Assembly (NCBI GenBank): GCA_964369475.1
Contig: CAYJFK010000024.1
Coordinates: 1-30,317, forward strand
Length of the DNA: 30,317 nt
Reading direction: 5' to 3'
DNA from: CAYJFK01 sp964369475
GTDB taxonomy: Bacteria > Bacillota > Clostridia > Oscillospirales > Feifaniaceae
Shown piece by piece: positions 8,893 to 15,755 of the stretch. How positions within the stretch are numbered: the first letter of the stretch is position 1; each line of letters begins with the position of its first letter. The notes beneath the pieces were generated by a model. The model was not told where the DNA came from. It was given only the letters and a program-made list of their open reading frames with translations, and ran no database searches. Made by a program: the position numbers and the translations under genes.

Positions 8893-8922
8893 TTGCTATA
8901 TACTTTTAAAATGTGATATTAT
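8893..8922 (+). promoter_or_regulatory. Promoter of the SH3/NlpC-P60 gene
   Basis: A -35 TTGCTA (8893-8898) is followed after 18 bp by an extended -10 TGATATTAT (8914-8922). The predicted start near 8929 leaves a very short leader before the gene. The rest of the 8796-8949 gap is A+T-rich; I see no clear terminator for the upstream operon in it. Confidence 0.5.
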
Positions 8923-8949
8923 TTTTGCATATTAAAAAAACAGGATGTG

Positions 8950-9840
8950 TTGAATGTGTATAAAAAAGAAAAATGGCAAACGCTTATGATAGGCTGTATT
9001 CTGGCCGCCACAGTGACGGTCGGCTATGCCGCTACATATGAGGTTTTGCCGCAAGTGCTAAATGTTAGAGAGGGTCCGGGCACGCAGTATAAGGCGGTCG
9101 GTCAGCTTGTAAAGGGCGATGCCATCGAGGTTATATCCTATGATGAGCAGTGGAGCACGGTGGCACTCGGCGACACGCAGGCATATGTTCACTCCGACTA
9201 TATTGAGCCTGTTGCCCATATGTCGGCGGCGCCTACCTCTGATGTTATATACTATGGCATGGTAATGTCGGACAGTCTTAATTTTCGCACAGGAGCTGAT
9301 GGTGCTTACGATTTAATCGAAGCCCTCCCCTACGGTACTGTTGTAGAGATAGTCGAGCAAAATGCAGTCGAGGGGTGGCACTATGTCAGTTTTAACGGGA
9401 TTCGTGGCTATCTCTATGCAGACTATATGATGATCTCAGACGAGAATGGCGACTTTCCGCTACTTGCAAATGACATTATAGACTTTGCAATGAACTATCT
9501 CGGCTATCCCTATGTATACGGCGGTTCGACCCCGTCGGGCGGTTTTGACTGTGGCGGCCTTGTTAAGTATGTTTTTAACAACTTTGGCTACTCCCTTTCA
9601 ATGGGGGCTACAACGCAGTACAGGTCGATAGACAACCCCATATCTCGTAGCGAACTAAGAGTTGGAGACATTGTCTATTTCTCCGCCCCCTCTACAAGCG
9701 GTATCGCTCATACGGGGATATATATCGGAGACCAGCAGTTTATTCACGCATCGTCTCCGGGTGATGTTGTTAAGATTTCGAGCATGGCATCGGGGTATTA
9801 CGACACATATTACTACGGAGCGGCACGACTTCTCGCATAG
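8950..9840 (+). CDS. Secreted cell-wall hydrolase, two SH3b domains plus NlpC/P60
   Basis: Predicted exported peptidoglycan endopeptidase that would cut D-gamma-glutamyl-diaminopimelate stem peptides. Numbered from the longest ORF (GTG at 8947), a short Lys-rich start and hydrophobic core (about 11-29, ending YAA) form a signal peptide. Two bacterial SH3 domains follow (about 30-90 and 102-165), each with the LN-R-x-G sub-motif (LNVREGPG, LNFRTGADG). The NlpC/P60 domain occupies 173-297 with a complete Cys-His-His triad: C202 in GGFDCGGL, H255 in IAHTGIYIG and H267 in FIHAS. The start is uncertain: an AGGA at 8942-8945 fits the TTG at 8950 or the GTG at 8956 better than the GTG at 8947. It has its own promoter and terminator. 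Confidence 0.92.
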   Translation: MNVYKKEKWQTLMIGCILAATVTVGYAATYEVLPQVLNVREGPGTQYKAVGQLVKGDAIEVISYDEQWSTVALGDTQAYVHSDYIEPVAHMSAAPTSDVIYYGMVMSDSLNFRTGADGAYDLIEALPYGTVVEIVEQNAVEGWHYVSFNGIRGYLYADYMMISDENGDFPLLANDIIDFAMNYLGYPYVYGGSTPSGGFDCGGLVKYVFNNFGYSLSMGATTQYRSIDNPISRSELRVGDIVYFSAPSTSGIAHTGIYIGDQQFIHASSPGDVVKISSMASGYYDTYYYGAARLLA

Positions 9841-9858
9841 AAGTATTTTTCAAAAGAC

Positions 9859-9894
9859 GGCAATCGAAATTTGGTTTCGGTTGCCTCTTTTTTT
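9859..9894 (+). terminator. Intrinsic terminator after the NlpC/P60 gene
   Basis: An 11-bp stem (9859-9869 with 9875-9885, one G-U pair) encloses a 5-nt loop and runs into a T-rich tail (TCTTTTTTT). It starts about 19 nt after the stop codon. Confidence 0.88.
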
Positions 9895-9931
9895 GTGTGG
9901 AAATAACGCAAAAATAATGTGCAAAAAGCTA

Positions 9932-9959
9932 TTGCCATTTCCCCTTGATATGGTATAAT
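9932..9959 (+). promoter_or_regulatory. Promoter of the dpaL-lipoprotein-ygeY genes
   Basis: A -35 TTGCCA (9932-9937) and a perfect extended -10 TGGTATAAT (9951-9959) are 16 bp apart. The leader of about 40 nt ends in the ribosome binding site GGGAGG (9992-9997). Confidence 0.65.
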
Positions 9960-10005
9960 TTTTCATAGGATATGCGATTTAATAAATATATGGGAGGCTT
10001 TATAA

Positions 10006-11193
10006 ATGGAAATAAAATTAGTTAAAAATGCTTGTAAGAGAGAAATTCCTTATAATCTCGACTTTTTGGGTGGCGACGCTATAAAAGAGGTGCTAAATTT
10101 TCACAAGAGTTTTCCGATGTATGAGAAGACCCCTCTTGTCGAGCTTTGCGGCATGGCAAAGGAGCTTAATGTGGGCAAAATTTTAGTTAAAGATGAAAGC
10201 TATCGCTTTGGGCTAAATGCCTTTAAGGTGCTTGGCGGCAGTTATGCCATGGGAAATTACATAGCTAATGCACTGGGCGGTGATATGCCTCCTTATAATG
10301 TTATGATTTCGGACGATACAAGAGAAAAAATCGGCGAGGTTACATTTATTACGGCGACAGATGGCAACCACGGCAGAGGGGTAGCTTGGACTGCAAACAA
10401 GCTAAAGCAAAAATCCATTGTCTACATGCCAAAGGGCAGTGCCGCAGAGAGGCTCGAGAATATCCGTGCCGAGGGGGCAGATGCTTCTATACAAGATTTG
10501 AACTACGATGCCTGTGTGCGCCTTGCAAGCGAAATGGCGGAGCGTCACGGCTATGTCATGGTGCAAGACACAGCTTGGGAGGGGTACGAGGAAATTCCGA
10601 CCGACATAATCAAGGGTTACACAACAATAGCGGCCGAGGCGGTAGTTCAGGCAGATGCGCCACCAACACATATATTTTTACAGGCAGGTGTCGGCTCTCT
10701 TGCCGCCGCAATAACGGGGTATTACTGCTCGCTCTACGGCAAAGCAAAGCCGACAATTGTAGTTATCGAGCCTACAAAGGCAGATTGCCTATTTAAAACG
10801 GCAAGCGCTAACGATGATACGCTTCACTTTGTTACAGACGATATGGACACAATTATGGCAGGCCTTGCCTGTGGCGAGCCTTGCAGTATCGGTTGGGAAG
10901 TTCTGCGTGACTATGCCGACTTCTTTATCTCCTGCGATGACACTCTTGCCGCCAAGGGAATGAGAATGCTTGCCTCTCCCGTCAAAGGCGACAGCCCAAT
11001 TATATCGGGCGAGAGCGGTGCCGCTCCCTTTGGGTGCATTGCCGAAATTTTACAAAATGACGATTACGAGAGCATGAAGGCAGATATGGGAATATGCGAG
11101 AATTCGTCCTTGCTCTTTATAAGCACAGAGGGTGATACAGATCGTGAAAACTATAAAAAAATCGTCTGGGACGGACTCTATGGGAGTTGTTAA
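10006..11193 (+). CDS. dpaL: Diaminopropionate ammonia-lyase (YgeX type)
   Basis: PLP enzyme that converts 2,3-diaminopropionate to pyruvate and two ammonia. The 395-residue product has the family's PLP lysine in RFGLNAFKVLGGSYA (K74), the TDGNHGRGVAW phosphate-side motif at 119-129, the QDTAWEGYEEIPTDIIKGY substrate-loop signature, and a GVGSLAAA PLP phosphate loop. A GGGAGG site sits 8 nt before the ATG. It is directly followed, without a gap, by a lipoprotein and then by a YgeY-type hydrolase, the usual partner of YgeX. YgeW, which normally accompanies them, is not in the window. Confidence 0.95.
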   Translation: MEIKLVKNACKREIPYNLDFLGGDAIKEVLNFHKSFPMYEKTPLVELCGMAKELNVGKILVKDESYRFGLNAFKVLGGSYAMGNYIANALGGDMPPYNVMISDDTREKIGEVTFITATDGNHGRGVAWTANKLKQKSIVYMPKGSAAERLENIRAEGADASIQDLNYDACVRLASEMAERHGYVMVQDTAWEGYEEIPTDIIKGYTTIAAEAVVQADAPPTHIFLQAGVGSLAAAITGYYCSLYGKAKPTIVVIEPTKADCLFKTASANDDTLHFVTDDMDTIMAGLACGEPCSIGWEVLRDYADFFISCDDTLAAKGMRMLASPVKGDSPIISGESGAAPFGCIAEILQNDDYESMKADMGICENSSLLFISTEGDTDRENYKKIVWDGLYGSC

Positions 11194-11586
11194 ATGGTTA
11201 TGAAAAAAAGTTATATAATACTGCTCGCCGCCCTGCTTTGCGCCGCTATTTTCTCGGGGTGCAGTAGCGCAGATCAGCCGAGCGGTGCCAGTTATGTCGA
11301 GGGGGTCGAGTTCGACTCTACCAATATCGAATATTCCGAGGAGCTTTTTGAGCAGATGAATGCCATCACGAGTGTTTTAAGCATCTTTACAATAGAGGTG
11401 CAACCGACACTCGGTATGCCCTATTATATAGACCTTGATATAGAGTCAGCAGACGGCAAGACGACACTTACAATTAGCGGCACATATACAGACGAGGGCG
11501 GCGATACTGTGCCCTATAACGAGCAGCATGTTTTTGACTTCGAGTTACTTGTAATGCCTGAAATTGTAACAAATACATTTGAGTAA
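11194..11586 (+). CDS. Small predicted lipoprotein of unknown family
   Basis: A 130-residue product with a Lys-containing N terminus, a hydrophobic stretch (residues 7-20) and a lipobox-like FSGC with the cysteine at position 23, so it is probably lipid-anchored to the outer face of the membrane. The mature part is acidic and predicted to be beta-rich near its end; I do not recognise a family. ATG directly follows the dpaL TAA, with GGGAG at 11182-11186 as the ribosome binding site. Its place between YgeX- and YgeY-type genes suggests co-expression, but no function can be read from it. Confidence 0.8.
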   Translation: MVMKKSYIILLAALLCAAIFSGCSSADQPSGASYVEGVEFDSTNIEYSEELFEQMNAITSVLSIFTIEVQPTLGMPYYIDLDIESADGKTTLTISGTYTDEGGDTVPYNEQHVFDFELLVMPEIVTNTFE

Positions 11587-11607
11587 AATTTATAAAAGGG
11601 GGATATT

Positions 11608-12801
11608 ATGCTAAATTTTAAAACGGAGGAGCGAAAAAACGAGGTTGTAGAGCTTTGTCAGCGCATAGTTCGTGCCGAGAGCTATTCGGGCAACGAAGGG
11701 GAAGTTGCAAAGATTTTGACCGAGTACATGCAACAAAATGGTTTTGACAGTGTAACTGTCGACGACTACGGCAATATTATCGGCTCTATAAAGGGCAAGA
11801 GAGAGGGCAAAAAGCTCCTTTTTGACGGACATATGGACACAGTGCCCGTAACCGACCCATCTGTTTGGACAATGCCTCCCTTTGGGGCAGAGATAAAGGA
11901 CGGCAAGATATACGGCAGGGGAACCGCCGACATGAAGGGGGCTGTCGCCGCCTCGCTTGTGGCATTTGCCGCATTTGCAAAGGACACAGGCAAGGATTTT
12001 GCAGGAGAGCTTTATTTTGCAGGCATTGTGCACGAGGAGTGCTTTGAGGGTATTGGCGCAAGCGCTGTCGGCAATACTGTTAGCCCCGATTATGTTATAA
12101 TAGGCGAAGCGTCGGAGCTCAATTTAAAGGTCGCACAACGTGGCCGTGCCGAGATCGTTATTGAAACAAAGGGCATTCCCTGTCATTCGGCAAATCCTGA
12201 AAAGGGTCTTAATGCCGTATACAAAATGACAGAGGTAATCCCCGAGATTAGAAAAATAGTCCCACCAGAGCACCCCATTCTCGGCAAGGGCATTTTAGAG
12301 CTTACCGACATTAAATCCTCCCCCTACCCCGGAGCATCTGTCGTGCCCGAGTATTGCAGAGCTACCTACGACAGGCGGCTTCTTGTAGGCGAGACAAAGG
12401 AGAGCGTGCTCGCTCCCATTAACGAAGTTTTAGATAGGCTTATGGCTAAAGACCCCGATTTAAAGGTGCGTGCATACTATGCCGTAGGCACCGAAAAGTG
12501 CTACACAGGCAACGACATAACGGGCGAGAGGTTTTTCCCAGGTTGGGTATTTGAAAAGGATAGCGACTATGTTGTGGCGGTGCATGACGAAATGGTAAAG
12601 GCAGGTTACAGCCCCGAGATTACCAAGTACAACTTCTGCACAAACGGCAGTCACTATGCTGGCGAAGCGGGTATAAAGACCTTTGGTCTTGGAGTTGGCC
12701 CAGAGAGCCTTGCCCACACTGTTGATGAGTATGTAGAGATAGAGGAGCTATTCAATGTAGCCGAGTGCTACTATCTTGCGGCAAAGGCTCTTTTAAAGTA
12801 A
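11608..12801 (+). CDS. ygeY: M20 family metallohydrolase, YgeY type
   Basis: A di-zinc amidohydrolase of the M20 family, 397 residues. Metal-binding motifs are in order: H75-M-D77 in LLFDGHMDTVP, bridging D108 in GRGTADMKGA, and the catalytic E143-E144 pair in VHEE, with a later HSANPEKG lid segment. The close pairing with YgeX and the overall sequence pattern match the YgeY family, described as linked to selenium metabolism. The substrate is unknown; a dipeptide or acylated amino acid is only a guess. A strong AAGGGGG site precedes the ATG, 21 nt after the lipoprotein gene. A terminator follows. Confidence 0.9.
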   Translation: MLNFKTEERKNEVVELCQRIVRAESYSGNEGEVAKILTEYMQQNGFDSVTVDDYGNIIGSIKGKREGKKLLFDGHMDTVPVTDPSVWTMPPFGAEIKDGKIYGRGTADMKGAVAASLVAFAAFAKDTGKDFAGELYFAGIVHEECFEGIGASAVGNTVSPDYVIIGEASELNLKVAQRGRAEIVIETKGIPCHSANPEKGLNAVYKMTEVIPEIRKIVPPEHPILGKGILELTDIKSSPYPGASVVPEYCRATYDRRLLVGETKESVLAPINEVLDRLMAKDPDLKVRAYYAVGTEKCYTGNDITGERFFPGWVFEKDSDYVVAVHDEMVKAGYSPEITKYNFCTNGSHYAGEAGIKTFGLGVGPESLAHTVDEYVEIEELFNVAECYYLAAKALLK

Positions 12802-12813
12802 GGTCTATATATT

Positions 12814-12846
12814 AAAACCGCTGTTTTATATCAGACAGCGGTTTTT
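12814..12846 (+). terminator. Intrinsic terminator after ygeY
   Basis: Perfect 11-bp inverted repeat AAAACCGCTGT (12814-12824) / ACAGCGGTTTT (12835-12845), 10-nt loop, with T's continuing past the stem. It ends the dpaL operon 12 nt after the stop. Confidence 0.85.
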
Positions 12847-12893
12847 CTATGCTAATATTTGCCCTTTGATACCGACAACATGCTTTTACCTCA

Positions 12894-12922
12894 TTGTGTT
12901 ATCTTGCATATTATGGTATTAT
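12894..12922 (+). promoter_or_regulatory. Promoter of the rhomboid gene
   Basis: A -35 TTGTGT (12894-12899) and -10 TATTAT (12917-12922) are 17 bp apart. This is well placed before the start at 12964, and shows that the apparent in-frame upstream extension to 12859 is mostly untranslated. Confidence 0.5.
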
Positions 12923-12963
12923 ATCTGTATAGTCCTCTACTTTTTTTAACAGAGGTGATCTAT

Positions 12964-13560
12964 ATGAAATCGCTCGATAAATTTCAGTACAACTCCCCCG
13001 TTATACTGTCGCTCGCTTTAATTTCCTTTGCGGCGCTAATATTAAACATGCTTACAGGAGGCTTTACAAATTCGCTCCTTTTTTCGGTCTACCGCTCATC
13101 GCTCTCTGACCCATTTGGATATATAAGGCTATTTGGGCACATAGTAGGCCATGCGGATTTTGCGCATTTTACTAATAATATGGTATTTTTACTGGTGGTA
13201 GGCCCTCCGATGGAGGAAAAATACGGCAGTAAGACACTACTGTTAGGCATACTTGCAACGGCTCTATTGTCGGGTGTACTCCAATGCCTACTCTTTCCCG
13301 GGCAAGGACTACTTGGGGCGAGCGGTATTGTTTTTATGCTTATAATGCTCTCCTCACTATCGGGCATGGAGAGCGGCAAAATCCCGATAACGCTTGTTTT
13401 GGTCGCTATACTATACCTCGGACAAGAGGTATATTCGGCAATATTTATAGACGATAACGTATCGCAGATAATGCATATAGTGGGAGGACTCGCAGGTACT
13501 GCATTTGGTTTTTTGGTACAAAAGAAAAACAAGGCTTTACCTAAAAGGAATTTGATATAA
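12964..13560 (+). CDS. Rhomboid family intramembrane serine protease
   Basis: A 198-residue membrane protein with the rhomboid hallmarks: the H63-ADFA-H68-FTNNM helix motif, a catalytic serine in LGAS120-G, and a catalytic histidine in MHIVGG (H171) near the last helix. About six hydrophobic segments are visible, so the core fold seems complete. Such enzymes cut helices within membranes; the substrate is unknown. The ATG at 12964 is set by GAGGTGAT at 12952-12959; a longer ORF begins at 12859 but its first 35 codons overlap the promoter and lack a binding site. Confidence 0.92.
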   Translation: MKSLDKFQYNSPVILSLALISFAALILNMLTGGFTNSLLFSVYRSSLSDPFGYIRLFGHIVGHADFAHFTNNMVFLLVVGPPMEEKYGSKTLLLGILATALLSGVLQCLLFPGQGLLGASGIVFMLIMLSSLSGMESGKIPITLVLVAILYLGQEVYSAIFIDDNVSQIMHIVGGLAGTAFGFLVQKKNKALPKRNLI

Positions 13561-13580
13561 GCTCTTGAAAGGCTTGTTTA

Positions 13581-13619
13581 AAAAAACAGTGTGCCACGTG
13601 ATGTGACACACTGTTTTTT
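13581..13619. terminator. Bidirectional terminator between rhomboid (+) and queH (-)
   Basis: Perfect 13-bp inverted repeat: AAAAAACAGTGTG (13581-13593) and CACACTGTTTTTT (13607-13619). The A-run and T-run serve as U-tracts on either strand, which suits two convergent genes. Confidence 0.88.
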
Positions 13620-13640
13620 CCGTCTTATAGCAAGCTACTC

Positions 13641-14162
13641 CTACTGTTCTGCCCTCTTAGAAAAAAGGCAACCGCAGTAGTTTTGTCTGTATATATCAAG
13701 TTCTCTGCACATCTCGATGGAACGCTTGTATCCGTTCTTTTTCTTAAAGTCGCTTGCAAGCCATCTGTCGCCTGCATAGAGTTTGCCTATTTCATTTATC
13801 AGCGGTGCATTTTTGTGAGGGCTTATTGTAAGCGTTGTTGTAACAAGGTCAAAACCTTCTATCTCTGCCGCCTCTTTTAGTCTTTGGTCAAAGCAAATAG
13901 TACAACGCTTGCCGCCTTCTTTTTCACCTTCGTTACCTTTTATCACTTCTCGGTAGCTGTCGTTGTCGTATATCCCCTCTATAAGTGGGATTTTAAAATG
14001 CTCTGCAAGCCTACGCACTTCTAATAGCCTTTTATCATGTTCTTCTTTTGGCTCGATGCATGGGTTATAGAAAAATAGCGTTATGTCGTACTGTTCACAT
14101 AGCCGCTCACATACAGCGGTGGCGCAAGGGGCGCAGCATACGTGAAGTAGGAGTTTTTCCAT
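13641..14162 (-). CDS. queH: Epoxyqueuosine reductase QueH
   Basis: Last step of queuosine synthesis: it reduces epoxyqueuosine to queuosine in tRNAs with GUN anticodons. At 173 residues it has the QueH features: LLHVCCAPC near the N terminus (C9, C10, C13), RCTIC-F (C87, C90), and NYCGC (C163, C165) near the C terminus, which together provide the iron-sulfur and metal ligands. The ATG is preceded by GAGG 7 nt upstream and lies one base beyond the stop of the kinase gene, so the two are co-transcribed. No other queuosine genes are visible here. Confidence 0.92.
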   Translation of the reverse strand: MEKLLLHVCCAPCATAVCERLCEQYDITLFFYNPCIEPKEEHDKRLLEVRRLAEHFKIPLIEGIYDNDSYREVIKGNEGEKEGGKRCTICFDQRLKEAAEIEGFDLVTTTLTISPHKNAPLINEIGKLYAGDRWLASDFKKKNGYKRSIEMCRELDIYRQNYCGCLFSKRAEQ

Positions 14163-14163
14163 T

Positions 14164-15009
14164 TTAAAACCTCGTTAAATTGGACAGTGTACTTTCGAGC
14201 AAAACGCCATCTCTAATGGGGGTGGCAAATTTGTTTGTTAGCTCTATTGTGTCGCTAACATAGCCAGTCGTATGCTCGAGCGCCTCTTTAAGGGGATACC
14301 CCTTTAAAATAAGCCCTGTTAAAACAGAGGAAAAGAGATCGCCTGTTCCGGGGTAGCTTCCGGGGAGCTTTGGGCGCTCTGCCGTTGTTATCTCGCCCGT
14401 TTCTGGGTTGTAGGCAAAATTTGTAAAATACCCCTCTTTGATGTGAAGGCCTGTAAGCACAGGCAATTTCGATCCCATACCTGCAAGTTCTTTTACACAC
14501 TTAACCGCATCGTCGTGGGATATTAAACCCTCGGTATACTTTAGCCCTGTTAAAAAGCAACATTCGGTAAAGTTTGGTGTAGTAATATCGGACTTGCTAA
14601 CAAGAATACGCATATCCTCTTGCATTTCCTTTGTATATGTCGAATATAGCTCCCCCTCGTCTGCCATAACAGGATCGATTACCTTAAGTCCGCATTTTTC
14701 GTAGTTCTCGAGAATATTCTTTACTATGCCTATCTGTTCGTACGAACCTAAAAAGCCTGTGTATGTGGCGTCGAAGGAGATGTCGAGCTCCTCCCAGTGG
14801 TCAAACATGGGCTTTATGTCGCTCGTTAGGTCTCTAAATGTAAAGTCCTTAAATCCTCCTGTATGGGTCGACAAAATAGCAGTTGGAACAGGGCATACCT
14901 GCACACCGAGTGCAGACATTGCAGGGATTATAACTGTAAGTGCGCATCTGCCAAATCCTGATATATCATGTACAGCCGCCACCTTTGGCGGTATTTTGTA
15001 ATCCTTCAT
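14164..15009 (-). CDS. Pyridoxal/pyridoxamine kinase (PdxY-like)
   Basis: A 281-residue ribokinase-fold enzyme that phosphorylates a B6 vitamer to make the PLP pool; the dpaL product nearby uses PLP. N-terminal VHDISGFGRCALT is typical of the PdxY/PdxK group. IDPVMADEG at 111-119 binds ATP/Mg, and the GTGD loop at 221-224 carries the catalytic aspartate D224. A GGAGG site lies 7 nt upstream of the ATG. It shares a transcript with queH. PdxY and related ThiD-like kinases overlap in sequence, so the choice of substrate is inferred. Confidence 0.87.
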   Translation of the reverse strand: MKDYKIPPKVAAVHDISGFGRCALTVIIPAMSALGVQVCPVPTAILSTHTGGFKDFTFRDLTSDIKPMFDHWEELDISFDATYTGFLGSYEQIGIVKNILENYEKCGLKVIDPVMADEGELYSTYTKEMQEDMRILVSKSDITTPNFTECCFLTGLKYTEGLISHDDAVKCVKELAGMGSKLPVLTGLHIKEGYFTNFAYNPETGEITTAERPKLPGSYPGTGDLFSSVLTGLILKGYPLKEALEHTTGYVSDTIELTNKFATPIRDGVLLESTLSNLTRF

Positions 15010-15042
15010 AGTTAGCCTCCGTTTGGATAATTATTTTTTATG

Positions 15043-15071
15043 AGTATAACACGAAAGCCCTCTATTTACAA
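15043..15071 (-). promoter_or_regulatory. Promoter of the pdxY-queH pair
   Basis: On the minus strand TTGTAA (15071-15066), a 17-bp spacer and TATACT (15048-15043). Its -35 occupies almost the same base pairs as the -35 of the divergent plus-strand promoter. Confidence 0.6.
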
Positions 15072-15094
15072 GAGGGGGGAAGGCATAGTATACT
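15065..15094 (+). promoter_or_regulatory. Divergent promoter of the TSCPD gene
   Basis: TTTACA (15065-15070), an 18-bp spacer and TATACT (15089-15094). A small inverted repeat CCCTCT/AGAGGG (15058-15063 and 15071-15076) frames the -35 elements of both promoters. Confidence 0.5.
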
Positions 15095-15136
15095 ATTATT
15101 AAGGGGCAACACTTAAAAACAAGAGGAGAGTTGAAA

Positions 15137-15391
15137 ATGAAATACAGTTACACGCCAAAGGGAGTATGTGCATATCAAATAGATGTCGACATTGATGACG
15201 GCAAGGTCAAGGAAGTGCTCTTTCACGGAGGGTGCGAGGGAAATGCAATCGGCATACAAAATCTTGTTGTCGGCATGGAGATAGACGAGGTTATAAAGCG
15301 CCTTAGCGGTGTCGACTGCGACGGCAAGGGCACATCATGTCCTGACCAGCTTACTCTTGCTTTAAAAGAGGCGCTTGAAAAAGCAAGGTAG
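15137..15391 (+). CDS. Small TSCPD-domain protein
   Basis: An 84-residue protein that is essentially one TSCPD domain, with a GVCAYQIDV start, a HGGCEGNAIGI loop and the defining GTSCPDQL motif near the C terminus. This domain is also found at the C terminus of class II ribonucleotide reductases, including the NrdJ encoded 365 bp downstream. Function as a free-standing protein is unknown. The ATG at 15137 is chosen because AGAGGAGAG at 15122-15130 lies at normal spacing; an in-frame TTG at 15131 would touch that site. It has a strong terminator, so it is probably not co-transcribed with nrdJ. Confidence 0.85.
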   Translation: MKYSYTPKGVCAYQIDVDIDDGKVKEVLFHGGCEGNAIGIQNLVVGMEIDEVIKRLSGVDCDGKGTSCPDQLTLALKEALEKAR

Positions 15392-15407
15392 TTTGTGGGG
15401 GAAATTT

Positions 15408-15451
15408 AAAAGAGCTGTAACAAATGAAATTTCATTTGTTACAGCTCTTTT
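15408..15451. terminator. Bidirectional terminator, perfect 44-bp palindrome
   Basis: Two 22-bp arms meet without a spacer (centre between 15429 and 15430), with an A-run on one outer flank and T's on the other. As RNA it forms a stem of about 20 bp. It ends the TSCPD gene on the plus strand and could end a short minus-strand transcript at 15468-15554. Confidence 0.85.
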
Positions 15452-15467
15452 TGTCTGTGCCTAAATA

Positions 15468-15554
15468 CTATTTTTGGCTTACAGATACTTCCTCCCCCTC
15501 GAAAATAAGGTCGTCTATATCGCTTGGACAGACGACGTTGAATATGATGTTCAT
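15468..15554 (-). CDS. Possible 28-residue small protein
   Basis: A minus-strand ATG at 15554-15552 opens a short acidic ORF (begins MNIIFNVVCPSDIDDLIFEG). It is followed 16 nt after its stop by the palindromic terminator, and GAGTGAG about 5 nt upstream is a weak ribosome binding site. No convincing promoter is seen (a TATAAT at plus-strand 15590-15595 has only a TTGCAA 19 bp away). It could equally be chance. Confidence 0.25.
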   Translation of the reverse strand: MNIIFNVVCPSDIDDLIFEGEEVSVSQK

Positions 15555-15625
15555 TTTTCTCACTCTTTCATTTTTTTGTAATAAGTTTATTATATGCAAG
15601 AGGGTGTTAAAAGTTGCAAAAAATT

Positions 15626-15666
15626 ATTTCGGCATATTATACCAAAATAGTATAATATGCCGAAAT
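15626..15666. repeat. Perfect 17-bp inverted repeat with 7-nt spacer, in an otherwise sparse gap
   Basis: ATTTCGGCATATTATAC (15626-15642) and its exact complement (15650-15666) flank CAAAATA. Read on the minus strand it is followed by AATTTTTT, so it could be a terminator in that direction, or a two-fold binding site upstream of nrdJ. Aside from this, the small ORF and the nrdJ promoter, I see nothing else in the 15392-15755 gap. Confidence 0.7.
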
Positions 15667-15690
15667 TGCGAAAAGGCCATAAAAAATCCA

Positions 15691-15738
15691 ATACTATATG
15701 TTGACACAACACGCTACAAAGTATACAATATATACCAT
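15691..15738 (+). promoter_or_regulatory. nrdJ promoter with two NrdR-like boxes
   Basis: A perfect -35 TTGACA (15701-15706), a 17-bp spacer and -10 TACAAT (15724-15729). Two 16-bp elements resemble the NrdR box (ACACTATATATTGTGT-like): 15691-15706 (ATACTATATGTTGACA, overlapping the -35) and 15723-15738 (ATACAATATATACCAT, overlapping the -10). They start 32 bp apart, the tandem spacing known for NrdR sites. Each matches the consensus at about 11 of 16 positions, so the call is probable rather than certain. Confidence 0.6.
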
Positions 15739-15755
15739 ATGAGAGGTGGTGCGTT

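Noticed and set aside
12859..12963. Upstream extension of the rhomboid ORF
   Set aside because: The extension overlaps the promoter and lacks a ribosome binding site; the ATG at 12964 has GAGGTGAT upstream.
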